Assembly (NCBI RefSeq): GCF_011378715.1
Contig: NZ_WTKU01000024.1
Coordinates: 1-64,000 of the forward strand
Source of the DNA: Psychromonas sp. SA13A
GTDB lineage: Bacteria > Pseudomonadota > Gammaproteobacteria > Enterobacterales > Psychromonadaceae
Direction: 5' to 3'
Length of the DNA stretch: 64,000 nucleotides
The notes under the pieces are model-generated. The model was not told where the DNA came from. It worked only from the letters and a program-made list of their open reading frames with translations, and made no database searches. Below, in pieces: positions 17,304 through 26,611 of the stretch. Both the position numbers and the translations under genes were made by a program. Numbering within the stretch: the stretch's first letter is position 1; the number at the start of each line of letters is the position of its first letter.

Positions 17304-20300
17304 TTAACCATTGGAGCGTAACGTGTCGATAAATGTCTTGATACGGCTTGAAGCTAATTCAAAATCAAAGTCATTACATGCAGTAATGATAGGTGTAACT
17401 TGGTTATCGTAACCCGCAGCATTGGCTTGAAGTGTATCTAATAAGTCATCATCGAATTCATTATTGGTAACATATTTCTGTAAAGCTAACAAAGTGTTAA
17501 GCAACTGTTCTTTAGAGGTCGCATTAAGTTTACTTTGTATTTTTTTATGTGTTTTACTACTCATCTTTTGTGCGCATTTACTAATAGCATCAACTTCATT
17601 TTGAATCGTTTCAATCAATAATAAAGCATCGCTTTGTTTGTGTTTACGGGTTATTTGCTCTAATTCAGTAAACGTGAGCATCAGTTGGTTCAGTGCTAAA
17701 TTGCCAGCAACCCCTTTATATTTATGTGCGATATTTTCTAGCGTGGCCCATTCATTACTTTGTACTAATGACACGAGTGAACAGAGTTCCTGATCTGATT
17801 TGTTTAAAAAGTTTATGACTTCATTGAATAAAGTCGTTTTAGATCCCCACAAATCAATACCCTTCTCAAGGTCAATCGTTGCTTTTTGTGTTGAAACTGA
17901 ATCTTTAGGTAGAGTGTCTACTTGATCAATAATAATAATATTTGCAATTTCACCGATTAACTGTCGAATATCGATCGGTTTATTAGCGAAACCATCCATA
18001 CCTGCAAGTTGTGCAGATTTTTTATCTTGAGGTAATACGCTCGCTGTTAAGGCAATGATCGGTAATCGTGGCAGCCCATTTTCTGTTTCATAGATTCGTC
18101 TTTTTTTGGTCGCTGTTAAACCGTCCATAACTGGCATTTGTATATCCATTAATACGACATCAAATCCTTCACTTTCCATTTTCAATAACGCTTGCTCACC
18201 ATTTCTTGCAACGGAAATTACATGCCCGTGTCGTTTTAAGATCAAGCTTAATAAATCAATATTTTGCTCGATATCATCGACAATCAACACACTTAATTGC
18301 GGTAGCACAACTTGATCTTGTTTTTTGTCTAGGCTTGCAGATGCTGTCGTAATTTTTACAGGAAGAGTAAATGTAAAAGTAGAGCCTTTATCAAATTCGC
18401 TGCTTGCCGAAATTGTGCCTCCCATCAGTTCAACTAGTTGTTTACTGATAGTAGTACCTAACCCTGTGCCTCCAAAACGACGACTCATGGATTCATCTGC
18501 TTGTGAAAATGCATCAAAAATAGCTGCTAGTTGTTGCTGAGTCATACCGATGCCAGTGTCTGAAATAACAAAGGTTAAAAAACCATCCGCTTCACTTTTT
18601 ATAGTAATATCAACGTGTCCCTTTTCGGTGAATTTGATTGCATTTCCAACTAGGTTAGTAAGTACTTGCCTTAATCGATCAGGTACACCATGGTAGAAGC
18701 GTTGAATATTTTTCTCTATATTAAGATTAATATCTAAATTTTTATGTTGTGCTTGCAACCATAATGTTGATACCACTGAATCTACTTCTTCGACTAGCGA
18801 AAAATCCCGATATTCAAGCTGAAATTTACCTTTATCCAATTTTGCGCTATCCAAAATATCATTTAAAATATGTAATAAGGACTTGGCTGATTGGTTAATG
18901 GTACTTAGTTGTTTTCTTTGATGAGTACTTAATTCTTCATCCAATAAAATATCACTAAAACCAATAATCGCATTCATTGGAGTGCGAATTTCATGGCTCA
19001 TATTTGCGAGAAAAGCTGCTCTAGTTGCTGCTGCTTGCTCAGCTTTTTCTTTTTCTGCAATTAAGGCGGATTCCATTTTTTTACGGTCGGTAATGTCCAT
19101 GATGAAACCATCAAGGAAATAATCCTCTGAGTTTTCATCCTTTGTTGAGCGACCGTAACCCAGTACCCATTTTATTTTGTTGTTACGGTCAATGACTCTA
19201 AATTCAAGCTGAAAGCCGTTTGCGTGACGAAAATTAGTCTGTGCGATAGTTGGCATATCTTCAGGATGTACAAAGTCTGCAATACTACGTTTAGGGTGAG
19301 GTAGTAAGAAGTCTTCAGCTGGGTAACCCAACATTTTTTCAACTTCGTCATTAATGAAAATATTTGGCCAACCCGGTCTATCGATACAACGATAAGCAAT
19401 ACCGGGAATATTAGTGACCAAGGAACGGATCTTAGATTCTTTTTTACGCAGAGTGTTTTCCATCGCTTTACGCTCACGTAAGTCAGAAATAAAGGCTACG
19501 AACATATGTTGGTTATTAAGTTCTACATGCCCAATTCCCAAGCGTACTGGAATTTTTTCACCGTTTTTACAAAGCGCTTCTACTTCTCGGCCTTTGCCGA
19601 TTATTTTTGCTTCTCTAGTTTGTAGATAATTATTCACATATTGATCATGATTATGCTGGAAAGGCACAGGCACTAACATTTTGACATTATTGCCAATTAA
19701 CTCTTCTGGTTGCCATCCTAATAATGTTGATACTGCATTGTTGACGCTAATAATAATACGCTCTGCATCAATCGTAATAATGCCATCAATAGCGGTGTCC
19801 ATAGTGGCAAGCAGTCGTCTTTCATTATTAGTTGCAGTGGCTGAAATATCTTTATAGCGAATAATTAAGTTAATACCTAACACTAGAAAGATGATGACCA
19901 CAGTAATGGTTGTGACACCCAGCGCTAACAACGTGGATACATTGCTGGTTTGTTGTGATAGTTCGATGCCAGGTGGTAATACAAAGCGCGCTGCAAGCAT
20001 TCCTGTGTAATGCATACCAGCAATGGCCGCTCCCATAACACAACTTGAGATGGCTAGTTTTGTATTTTTACTGAATGGTAGCGATGTCTTTTTATCTAAA
20101 CCAAAGCTTATCCACAGTGCTAATATTGCCAAGGTAACGGCGATAATAATAGAAACGATAAACAAAGGTAGGTCATAACGAAGCAAAGGGGCCATCTCCA
20201 TTGCCGACATACCCACATAATGCATAGTCCCTATGCCTGAGCCAACCAGAACACCGCTATAAACTAACTGTTTTCTTTGTATTTTCTTGTTGGTGAGTAA

Positions 20301-20633
20301 ATTAAGAGCCACCCAAGAAGCAGCTACTGCAGGTAAAATAGAGAGTGTCGTTAATTCAAACTGATAGGAAATACTGGTGCACAGCTCTAGAGCGAGCATA
20401 CCAATGAAGTGCATTGACCATACTCCTCCACCTAAAGCAATACTGCCAATTAATAGTAATAAATTTTTACGGGCAGGCGTTGCATGCTTTGCTTGAGAAG
20501 CAACTTGAAACCCCATAAAAGAAGCAAGAATCGCAATCAATATTGATAAAATAACTAATACTGGGTTGTGCGTAGAAACAATGAATAAATTATAATCACT
20601 ATATTCAAAAAAATTTGAAATTTGTTGTTGCAT
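17304..20633 (-). CDS. MHYT-domain hybrid sensor histidine kinase (MHYT-PAS-PAS-HisKA-HATPase-REC-Hpt)
   Basis: The 1109-residue inner-membrane sensor has an N-terminal seven-helix MHYT module (about 1-260) with MHFIGM, MHYVGM and MHYTGM, proposed in this family to bind copper and sense O2, CO or NO. Two PAS domains (about 270-530) follow. Then come HisKA with SHEIRTPMNA, HATPase_c with NLVGNAIKF and GTGLGTTISKQL, and a receiver with VVLMDIQMPVMDG. The Hpt-like domain has its phospho-His in AHKYKGVAGNL. It is a complete phosphorelay, co-transcribed with the HD-GYP regulator. The ribosome-binding site is weak. Confidence 0.92.
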   Translation of the reverse strand: MQQQISNFFEYSDYNLFIVSTHNPVLVILSILIAILASFMGFQVASQAKHATPARKNLLLLIGSIALGGGVWSMHFIGMLALELCTSISYQFELTTLSILPAVAASWVALNLLTNKKIQRKQLVYSGVLVGSGIGTMHYVGMSAMEMAPLLRYDLPLFIVSIIIAVTLAILALWISFGLDKKTSLPFSKNTKLAISSCVMGAAIAGMHYTGMLAARFVLPPGIELSQQTSNVSTLLALGVTTITVVIIFLVLGINLIIRYKDISATATNNERRLLATMDTAIDGIITIDAERIIISVNNAVSTLLGWQPEELIGNNVKMLVPVPFQHNHDQYVNNYLQTREAKIIGKGREVEALCKNGEKIPVRLGIGHVELNNQHMFVAFISDLRERKAMENTLRKKESKIRSLVTNIPGIAYRCIDRPGWPNIFINDEVEKMLGYPAEDFLLPHPKRSIADFVHPEDMPTIAQTNFRHANGFQLEFRVIDRNNKIKWVLGYGRSTKDENSEDYFLDGFIMDITDRKKMESALIAEKEKAEQAAATRAAFLANMSHEIRTPMNAIIGFSDILLDEELSTHQRKQLSTINQSAKSLLHILNDILDSAKLDKGKFQLEYRDFSLVEEVDSVVSTLWLQAQHKNLDINLNIEKNIQRFYHGVPDRLRQVLTNLVGNAIKFTEKGHVDITIKSEADGFLTFVISDTGIGMTQQQLAAIFDAFSQADESMSRRFGGTGLGTTISKQLVELMGGTISASSEFDKGSTFTFTLPVKITTASASLDKKQDQVVLPQLSVLIVDDIEQNIDLLSLILKRHGHVISVARNGEQALLKMESEGFDVVLMDIQMPVMDGLTATKKRRIYETENGLPRLPIIALTASVLPQDKKSAQLAGMDGFANKPIDIRQLIGEIANIIIIDQVDTLPKDSVSTQKATIDLEKGIDLWGSKTTLFNEVINFLNKSDQELCSLVSLVQSNEWATLENIAHKYKGVAGNLALNQLMLTFTELEQITRKHKQSDALLLIETIQNEVDAISKCAQKMSSKTHKKIQSKLNATSKEQLLNTLLALQKYVTNNEFDDDLLDTLQANAAGYDNQVTPIITACNDFDFELASSRIKTFIDTLRSNG

Positions 20634-20639
20634 ATCTAT

Positions 20640-21131
20640 TAAACACTGCTTTTGAAGAGGGTAAATATCGTACTTTTAAAGTACAGGTTGATTTATCTGT
20701 ATCGGCAAGTGTTAATTAAAGTTTAATTATTTTGCTGATAGTTAATGATTTTTACATTAACAGTAATGATGATGTATCTTTTTGATTTTATATTGTTTGT
20801 TAGTTGCTCAATAAAATACTCGTTTAACCTTAGCACCTTTCAATAATTTAGTAGGACCTTTGTGTATTTTTTTGTTCCTTAACTAATTCTAAGGTCTGTC
20901 TAACTCTTTTATTACTTATTAATTCCACCCAGTGGACAGGGTTTATTGAAAAAAAATAAGTAGTATCAAGTAAAAGGGTACGAGTGGTCTTAACTCAAAG
21001 ATCAACTTTGTTTACTGGAGTAGGCTCTTTTCTTATGGATATTCAATTAAAACGTAGTTTTTAAGCGAAACCTGTTAAAAAGAAAGTGATTGAGTGATTG
21101 CGGGAAGGGCTCATTAAATTTGAATAAGTTG
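20640..21131. other. intergenic region upstream of the hybrid kinase
   Basis: About 500 bp without a supported gene. It should contain the kinase promoter reading leftwards. On the minus strand, 20848-20950 keeps 33 open codons that include NPVHWVELISNKRVRQTLE and end at TAA. This is perhaps a fragment of a decayed gene, but I cannot assign it. Confidence 0.3.
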
Positions 21132-21166
21132 ATATCAACAGCGATCACTCGCCGTTGATATTTTTG
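21132..21166. terminator. hairpin downstream of trhO
   Basis: ATATCAAC/GTTGATAT outer arms (21132-21161) enclose GCGA/TCGC. It follows the minus-strand trhO stop by 16 bp. The T-run is on the plus side, so efficiency as a terminator for trhO is uncertain. Confidence 0.5.
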
Positions 21167-21176
21167 ATCGTATAAT

Positions 21177-22157
21177 TTATACGCTGGTGCGTTGCTGCAT
21201 TTTTACTGCTTGTTTTTTTGCTCTATTTTCTTCTAATTGTGTTAAAGCATCTGAGCCAATATGCGCTTGACCACGTTCCTGTGAAAGGCGGATTTGCTTT
21301 TCACGCTCTAAAAAACGTAATTTTTGTTGCTCAGACAAACTGTCATGACATTGATGACAGCTTACGCCTTGCATATACTTTTCAGATTTTTTGTCTTCTT
21401 CAGTAATTGGTAAACGACAACCATGACATTGGTCATATTGACCTTTTTCAAGCTGGTGGTTAACTGATACGCGATTATCAAAGACAAAGCACTCACCTTC
21501 CCACATGGTTTCTGATTCTGGCACTTCTTCAAGATATTTAAGTACACCACCTTCAAGGTGATAAACTTCACCAAAACCTTGCTCTTTTAAGTAAGCAGTT
21601 GATTTTTCACAACGAATTCCACCAGTACAAAACATAGCTATTTTTTTATGTTTTTTAGGGTCTAAATTTTCTTTAACGTATTGTGGAAATTCACGGAAAT
21701 TAGTTGTTTTTGGATCAACAGCATTTTTAAAAGTACCAATGCTAATTTCATAATCATTTCGAGTATCGACCAATAATACCTCTGGATCACTGATTAGGGC
21801 ATTCCAATCTTTAGGTTTAACGTAAGTCCCGACGACACGATTCGGATCAATACCTTCAACACCCAAAGTTACAATTTCTTTTTTTAGTTTTACTTTTGTG
21901 CGGTAAAATGGATTTTCTGTATCAAATGAAAATTTTGCTGTTAAATCGGTTAAAGAAGGGTTTGATTTTAACCAATTAAGTACATTATCAATACCCTCTT
22001 GATCACCAGCAATAGTGCCGTTAATACCTTCGCTTGCTAATAACAAAGTACCTTTTACTTGATTGGCATTCATGATGTTAAGTAAAGGTGTTTGGATCTC
22101 TTCATAATTTACTAGATCAACGAATCGGTATAGCGCACAAACCACTGTATTTTGCAT
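21177..22157 (-). CDS. trhO: tRNA uridine(34) hydroxylase (YceA/TrhO rhodanese family)
   Basis: The 326-residue protein has the TrhO layout. An N-terminal acylphosphatase-like region has the conserved [12 protein letters not shown] rhodanese domain has [10 protein letters not shown] and the active-site loop [10 protein letters not shown], with its Cys near residue 178. A Cys-rich tail follows (CHGCRLP and CHQCHDSL). The family forms 5-hydroxyuridine at the wobble base of tRNAs using O2. It has an AGAGGAA ribosome-binding site. The final ~55 residues are charged and Gln-rich. Confidence 0.93.
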   Translation of the reverse strand: MQNTVVCALYRFVDLVNYEEIQTPLLNIMNANQVKGTLLLASEGINGTIAGDQEGIDNVLNWLKSNPSLTDLTAKFSFDTENPFYRTKVKLKKEIVTLGVEGIDPNRVVGTYVKPKDWNALISDPEVLLVDTRNDYEISIGTFKNAVDPKTTNFREFPQYVKENLDPKKHKKIAMFCTGGIRCEKSTAYLKEQGFGEVYHLEGGVLKYLEEVPESETMWEGECFVFDNRVSVNHQLEKGQYDQCHGCRLPITEEDKKSEKYMQGVSCHQCHDSLSEQQKLRFLEREKQIRLSQERGQAHIGSDALTQLEENRAKKQAVKMQQRTSV

Positions 22158-22311
22158 ATTTTTATTCCTCTGTTTGCTAACTGAAACGTAAATTCAGCGC
22201 ATTAATTGTGCGGGGCATTATACGAATAGAAATCATTTAAGCAATTTTTATATTCCTTAATAGTTAGCAATTACTATGCCCTGTAAGCTTGTTGTTTGTA
22301 GCCTACATGTA

Positions 22312-22890
22312 TTAACGCTTGAAACGTAAGATATTTTCAATATAAAAGGTAGCCTGTTGAGCGCTAAATTTTTGTTGGAAAATTTGTTCATTTGCGATTA
22401 CACCTTCTTTTAATAAGGTCAACAAATCAACAATCAAACAATTTTTTTGAGCATCTTTTTCGAAATCATTAACCTGTATTTTAAAAATATTCTGAATAGT
22501 TTGTTTATGGTGCAAGCACGAGGCAACTATCTCGGGATTTAGCATAGAAAATTCTTTATGTGCTTGGGTGAAGTAACAACCATTGAAAGTCGGTAATTGA
22601 ATCACTTTCCCATTAAGCCAAGCGTCTAATTGCTCAAAAATAACCAAGATACTATCTTTGCCCGGTACCGCTAAGGCAATACTTTTTTGTAAGTGCTCTA
22701 TGATCTGTTGATGATGCCATTCTAACGTAGCAAGGATCAGCGCATCCTTATTTTTAAAATGATTATAGAGCGTCTTTTTTGCAACCTGTGATTGTTTAAT
22801 AATTTCATTGATACCAACGGCATGGAATCCCTTTTGATAAAAAAGTGTAAAGGCAGCTTCGATTATTTGTTGTTGTTTCATATTGCTCAT
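22312..22890 (-). CDS. TetR-family transcriptional regulator
   Basis: The product has 192 residues from ATG 22890; GTG 22902 and ATG 22881 are alternatives. The N-terminal HTH reads IIEAAFTLFYQKGFHAVGINEII, then VAKKTLYNHFKNKDALI. The ligand domain contains FNGCYFTQAH, a segment with a conserved Cys seen in TetR regulators of the NemR/YcdC-like group. A palindrome AGACCAATCGGTCT lies upstream, so it probably represses itself. No obvious adjacent target gene was found. Confidence 0.88.
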   Translation of the reverse strand: MSNMKQQQIIEAAFTLFYQKGFHAVGINEIIKQSQVAKKTLYNHFKNKDALILATLEWHHQQIIEHLQKSIALAVPGKDSILVIFEQLDAWLNGKVIQLPTFNGCYFTQAHKEFSMLNPEIVASCLHHKQTIQNIFKIQVNDFEKDAQKNCLIVDLLTLLKEGVIANEQIFQQKFSAQQATFYIENILRFKR

Positions 22891-22933
22891 TTTTCTACAC
22901 ACCCTTACAAAAAATACAAATTATCATACATGA

Positions 22934-22947
22934 AGACCAATCGGTCT
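22934..22947. promoter_or_regulatory. TetR-type operator
   Basis: AGACCAATCGGTCT is a 5+4+5 perfect palindrome of the form ACC-N4-GGT typical of many TetR-family regulators. It is about 45 bp upstream of the TetR start and is the likely autoregulatory site. Confidence 0.65.
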
Positions 22948-23094
22948 CATTAGTTTTGTAAAAACTTTGAATTAAATACTCTTTTTGAGGTATTTTTTAG
23001 CGCATAAATTTTATATGTGCATATACTATTTTGATTACTTTAGGTTTAGTTATTAAAAGTAAATACATCATTTTATCAATATGAGGTGTTATAT

Positions 23095-24090
23095 ATGCCC
23101 ACAACCTTACATTTAATTAGAGCAAGTCACTTAAATGCAGTGATTGAAAACCTGCATGCATTATCGCTTCCCGTTGAATCTTTATTGGAAAAAGCAGGGT
23201 TATATTTTGCTACTCCAATACAACCGAACCAACTTATTATAGAAAAGAAAATTTGGCTCTTTTTAAAGCTTGCTGCTGATTATAGCAACATGCCGCATTT
23301 AGCTACTTGGTTAACAGAGCAAAGCGATTTATCACACTATGGCGAATTTACTAAACATTTGGTGAGTGCTGATAATCTTCATCAAGCTTTACTGCTATTA
23401 ACTCGTTATACGAGCTTTCACAATAGCAATAACATTTTTTTATTAAAGGAAGACAAGCAAAATATTTGGATCTGCCAGCCGCATTCACGACATGTCAAAC
23501 AAGGAAGCTGGCAAGTTGAACAGCATGTAATAACGTTTATCTGCATGTTAATTGAGCATTATTTAGGACATGGCTGGCAACCTAAACAGATTAAATTAAA
23601 AGATGCACAGGCAGTTGGTATTGAACACTCTCGATTTTTTAAAGATACAGATATTAAATTAGGACACAGCTATTCGGCGATCGCGATAGAAAGACGTTTA
23701 TTAAGTAAACACTGCCTAGTTATTGATTTACCACAGTTAGCTGGGATTGACCCTATACCTAATGATTTTTTACAAGGCTTCAAGCTATTATTAAAGCAGG
23801 GGTATTTTGGTCAGGATTGGTTAGCGGAGAATATTGCCGCTTCATTAGAGATAAGTGTTCGTACTTTAAAAAGAAAACTGCAAGCGCAGGGCACGTCTTT
23901 GCGCCAGGTCTTCGATGAGGTCCGTTTTCAGCAGGCTTGTGAACTTATTGATCAAGATGTGCATGAATATGAAATATTAGCGGAAAAACTGATGTATACG
24001 CATCCTAATAACTTTGTACGTGCTTTTAAGCGTTGGAGTGGCATTACGCCGCGAGAATTTATTCGCCTTCGTAATCGTGAATTGTCATAG
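23095..24090 (+). CDS. AraC-family transcriptional regulator
   Basis: 331 residues from ATG 23095, which has GAGG eight bases upstream; GTG 23086 would overlap that site. The first ~200 residues fit the arabinose-binding-like N-terminal domain of OruR/ArgR-type AraC proteins. The last ~100 form the two-HTH domain: WLAENIAASLEISVRTLKRKLQAQGTSL, then LMYTHPNNFVRAFKRWSGITPREF. Effector and targets are unknown. It is followed on the same strand by a lipocalin gene, which might be a target. Confidence 0.88.
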   Translation: MPTTLHLIRASHLNAVIENLHALSLPVESLLEKAGLYFATPIQPNQLIIEKKIWLFLKLAADYSNMPHLATWLTEQSDLSHYGEFTKHLVSADNLHQALLLLTRYTSFHNSNNIFLLKEDKQNIWICQPHSRHVKQGSWQVEQHVITFICMLIEHYLGHGWQPKQIKLKDAQAVGIEHSRFFKDTDIKLGHSYSAIAIERRLLSKHCLVIDLPQLAGIDPIPNDFLQGFKLLLKQGYFGQDWLAENIAASLEISVRTLKRKLQAQGTSLRQVFDEVRFQQACELIDQDVHEYEILAEKLMYTHPNNFVRAFKRWSGITPREFIRLRNRELS

Positions 24091-24214
24091 TTACGGGGGG
24101 ATATTCATCTACTATAACAAGCAATGATCTTTGTTTACTTTAATGGCGTATAATTCCAGACTGTTTTATGTGGCTCATCCTTAGTCATAAAATGAGAGTA
24201 AATGAGGGATCAAA

Positions 24215-24730
24215 ATGAAAATTTTATTAATACTGACAGCTATTTTGTTACAAACTGCATGTACTGGTGTACCGGAAGGTATGCAGGCAGTTAAACACTT
24301 CGAAAGTGATCGTTATTTAGGTACTTGGTATGAAATAGCGCGTTTAGACCATTCTTTTGAGCGAGGTCTGGAGCAAGTTTCTGCCACTTACTCAATGCGT
24401 GAAGATGGTGGTATTAAAGTCATTAATAGAGGTTATTCCAAAGAAGATAATGAATGGCAAGAAGCGGTTGGAAAAGCTTATTTTGTTGATGATAAAAATA
24501 CAGGTCATTTAAAAGTTTCTTTTTTTGGTCCATTTTATGGGTCTTATATTATTTTTAAGATGGATCAAGTGGACTATCAATATGCTTTTATCAGTAGTTA
24601 TAACCATGATTACTTATGGTTGTTGTCACGAACTCCACAGGTCAGTGATGCCGTGAAGCAGGATTTTATTAATACGGCTGCTAAATATAGTTTTGCCACT
24701 CAAGATCTTATCTTTGTAGATCAAAAATAG
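24215..24730 (+). CDS. blc: outer-membrane lipocalin lipoprotein
   Basis: The 171-residue protein has a lipoprotein signal ending LLQTAC (Cys near residue 16) and the lipocalin signature RYLGTWYEIARLDHSFERGL. Later blocks include VKVSFFGPFYGSYIIFKMD-like strands and DYLWLLSRTP. Bacterial Blc proteins sit in the inner leaflet of the outer membrane and bind lysophospholipids or fatty acids. It has an independent start with GAGGGA. Confidence 0.92.
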   Translation: MKILLILTAILLQTACTGVPEGMQAVKHFESDRYLGTWYEIARLDHSFERGLEQVSATYSMREDGGIKVINRGYSKEDNEWQEAVGKAYFVDDKNTGHLKVSFFGPFYGSYIIFKMDQVDYQYAFISSYNHDYLWLLSRTPQVSDAVKQDFINTAAKYSFATQDLIFVDQK

Positions 24731-24749
24731 CTGTTGATTAAAAGGTACG

Positions 24750-24785
24750 GCACATCAATCAAGTTTGATGTGCGTTAACAAAAAA
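24750..24785. terminator. probable bidirectional terminator between blc and the HAD gene
   Basis: GCACATCAA/TTGATGTGC (24750-24758 with 24765-24773) sits between convergent stops. The T-tracts are imperfect on both sides. Confidence 0.6.
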
Positions 24786-24786
24786 G

Positions 24787-25458
24787 TTAAGTATTTACTT
24801 GTTCTTTATGTTGTTTAAGGTGCGTTAATACATGATCTAGTGAAGGCTCTATATGGTGGCCTAATGCAATCATTTGTTGATCTGGAATAACCAGATCAGG
24901 CACTTGAAATACTTGCATTTTTGCGGCCATTGCAGAGATAACACCATTACTTGAATCTTCAAAGGCTAAACATTGCTCAGGGGCAACATTTAAGCGTTGT
25001 GCCGCGAGTAAGAATATCTCGGGGTCAGGTTTACCTCGAGTAACTTCGCAACCACTACTAATATGTTGAAAATAATGATCAAGTCCCGCCAACTTTAATT
25101 TTGTTGTCGCCAATTTATTATGTGTTGATGTGGCGACGGCAACCGGAATATGTTGTGATTTAAACCATTCAAGTAAATTGATCACTCCAGATTTAACCGG
25201 AATCGCTTGATTCTCAACAATTGGCCAATAACCATCCATCCAAGCCTTACGTAATGGAGCATACTCAATATACTGTGCATAATGCGACATGATCGCTTCT
25301 TCAATACCTTGAGCATTACGGCCAATAATTTTTAAGTAAGCGCTTTTTACAAAAGGCAGTGATAATTGTTGGCAGGCCTTTTCGAAGGCTTGCATGCAAA
25401 CTCGTTCAGTATCCAGTAATAGACCATCCATATCGAAAATAGCAGCTTGGTAGGGCAT
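24787..25458 (-). CDS. HAD-superfamily sugar phosphatase / beta-phosphoglucomutase-like hydrolase
   Basis: The 223-residue cytosolic HAD protein has motif I DMDGLLLDTE (both catalytic Asp residues), a helical cap, motif II VATSTHNK, a Lys in GKPDPEIFLLAA and motif IV FEDSSNGVISAMAA. This is the subgroup of YniC and 2-deoxyglucose-6-phosphatase. The exact substrate cannot be read from the sequence. Single gene. Confidence 0.88.
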   Translation of the reverse strand: MPYQAAIFDMDGLLLDTERVCMQAFEKACQQLSLPFVKSAYLKIIGRNAQGIEEAIMSHYAQYIEYAPLRKAWMDGYWPIVENQAIPVKSGVINLLEWFKSQHIPVAVATSTHNKLATTKLKLAGLDHYFQHISSGCEVTRGKPDPEIFLLAAQRLNVAPEQCLAFEDSSNGVISAMAAKMQVFQVPDLVIPDQQMIALGHHIEPSLDHVLTHLKQHKEQVNT

Positions 25459-25625
25459 AAAGTATCTCTGTGATATTAATAAGGTGATAAAGCGGATCTA
25501 GTTTACCTGTTTTTTATAGTAAATCCGTTAATTCTTTAATGCTCGAGGCTTTGTTAAAATCTTATCAACAGGTCGTTTATTTTAGTCAGTGAAATGCTTC
25601 AATATAATGTTTCAGCTGAAGTGAC

Positions 25626-26513
25626 TTAAATATATCGCGATTTCAGTTTAGTGAGCATTTTAGTATTCACAAAACCAATCAAAATTCCGCTGATCACACA
25701 TAAACAAGCAATCAACTTAATCAGACCTACCGTCTCTTGGTAAAACAATACACCTCCTAATAATCCAAACACCGGCACTAATAAAGTGAGAGGAGCAACC
25801 GTTGTTAATGGATAAGTCACTAATAAACGATTCCAAATCCAATACCCTAATAAAGTAACCGGATACGCTTGAAATAATACAGAGAAAATGACCCGCTCAT
25901 TGAGTTGTTCTGGCAATTGTAAATAAACATCGCTACCTGATTGTAAATAGACGATAAGAAACAAAGGAATAGGTGCAAAAGCCATCGCCCATAAACTAAA
26001 GGCAAAGATTTGTTTAGTTGCTGCTTTCTTGACTGTGATACTCGCTAAACTCCACGATATAGCTGCGAATAATATTAACATTAACCCTAGCTGAGTTACT
26101 GAACCGTCAGTGACGGTTAAGCTTAATAATAACCCTGCTAAAGCAATACCACTACCAATGACTTTATTAATTGGCAGTTGTTCTTTTAGTAAAAAATAAC
26201 CTAAGAATAAACCGAATACTACATTCATTTGTAGCAATACTGATGCCATGCCTGCACTTAAGCCCGCTTCGATTGACCATGTCGCCATACCCCAAATACC
26301 AATTGCGAATAACCATCCATAGATGATCAGATACCACCATGAAACATTTGGTTTTTTAACAAAAAATATAGCCGGTAATGTTGCGAGTGTGAACCTTAAT
26401 GCTGTTAACAATAAAGGATCAATTTCGCTGACACCCAATTTGATGACAGAGAAGTTTAATCCCCAGACAATCATTACTAAGATACCTAGTATCAAATCAT
26501 TCTTTTTCATCAT
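25626..26513 (-). CDS. EamA/DMT-family metabolite exporter
   Basis: The 295-residue protein has ten predicted helices in two EamA repeats. It starts MVWGLNFSVIKLG and has repeat 2 around ISWSLASITVKKAA. Relatives export amino acids or derivatives such as cysteine and O-acetylserine. It is divergent from a MocR-type regulator with 98 bp between starts, a common regulator-exporter pairing, so its substrate may be a vitamin B6-linked or amino-acid compound. Confidence 0.87.
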   Translation of the reverse strand: MMKKNDLILGILVMIVWGLNFSVIKLGVSEIDPLLLTALRFTLATLPAIFFVKKPNVSWWYLIIYGWLFAIGIWGMATWSIEAGLSAGMASVLLQMNVVFGLFLGYFLLKEQLPINKVIGSGIALAGLLLSLTVTDGSVTQLGLMLILFAAISWSLASITVKKAATKQIFAFSLWAMAFAPIPLFLIVYLQSGSDVYLQLPEQLNERVIFSVLFQAYPVTLLGYWIWNRLLVTYPLTTVAPLTLLVPVFGLLGGVLFYQETVGLIKLIACLCVISGILIGFVNTKMLTKLKSRYI

Positions 26514-26611
26514 CTACCCTTTATTTTAAATGTGGTGCGCTTGTGAGTATTATCAAACAAACTAAAAAAGATAACAGATACAAAATTTAACTTTATGGGC
26601 GGTACAGTTTT

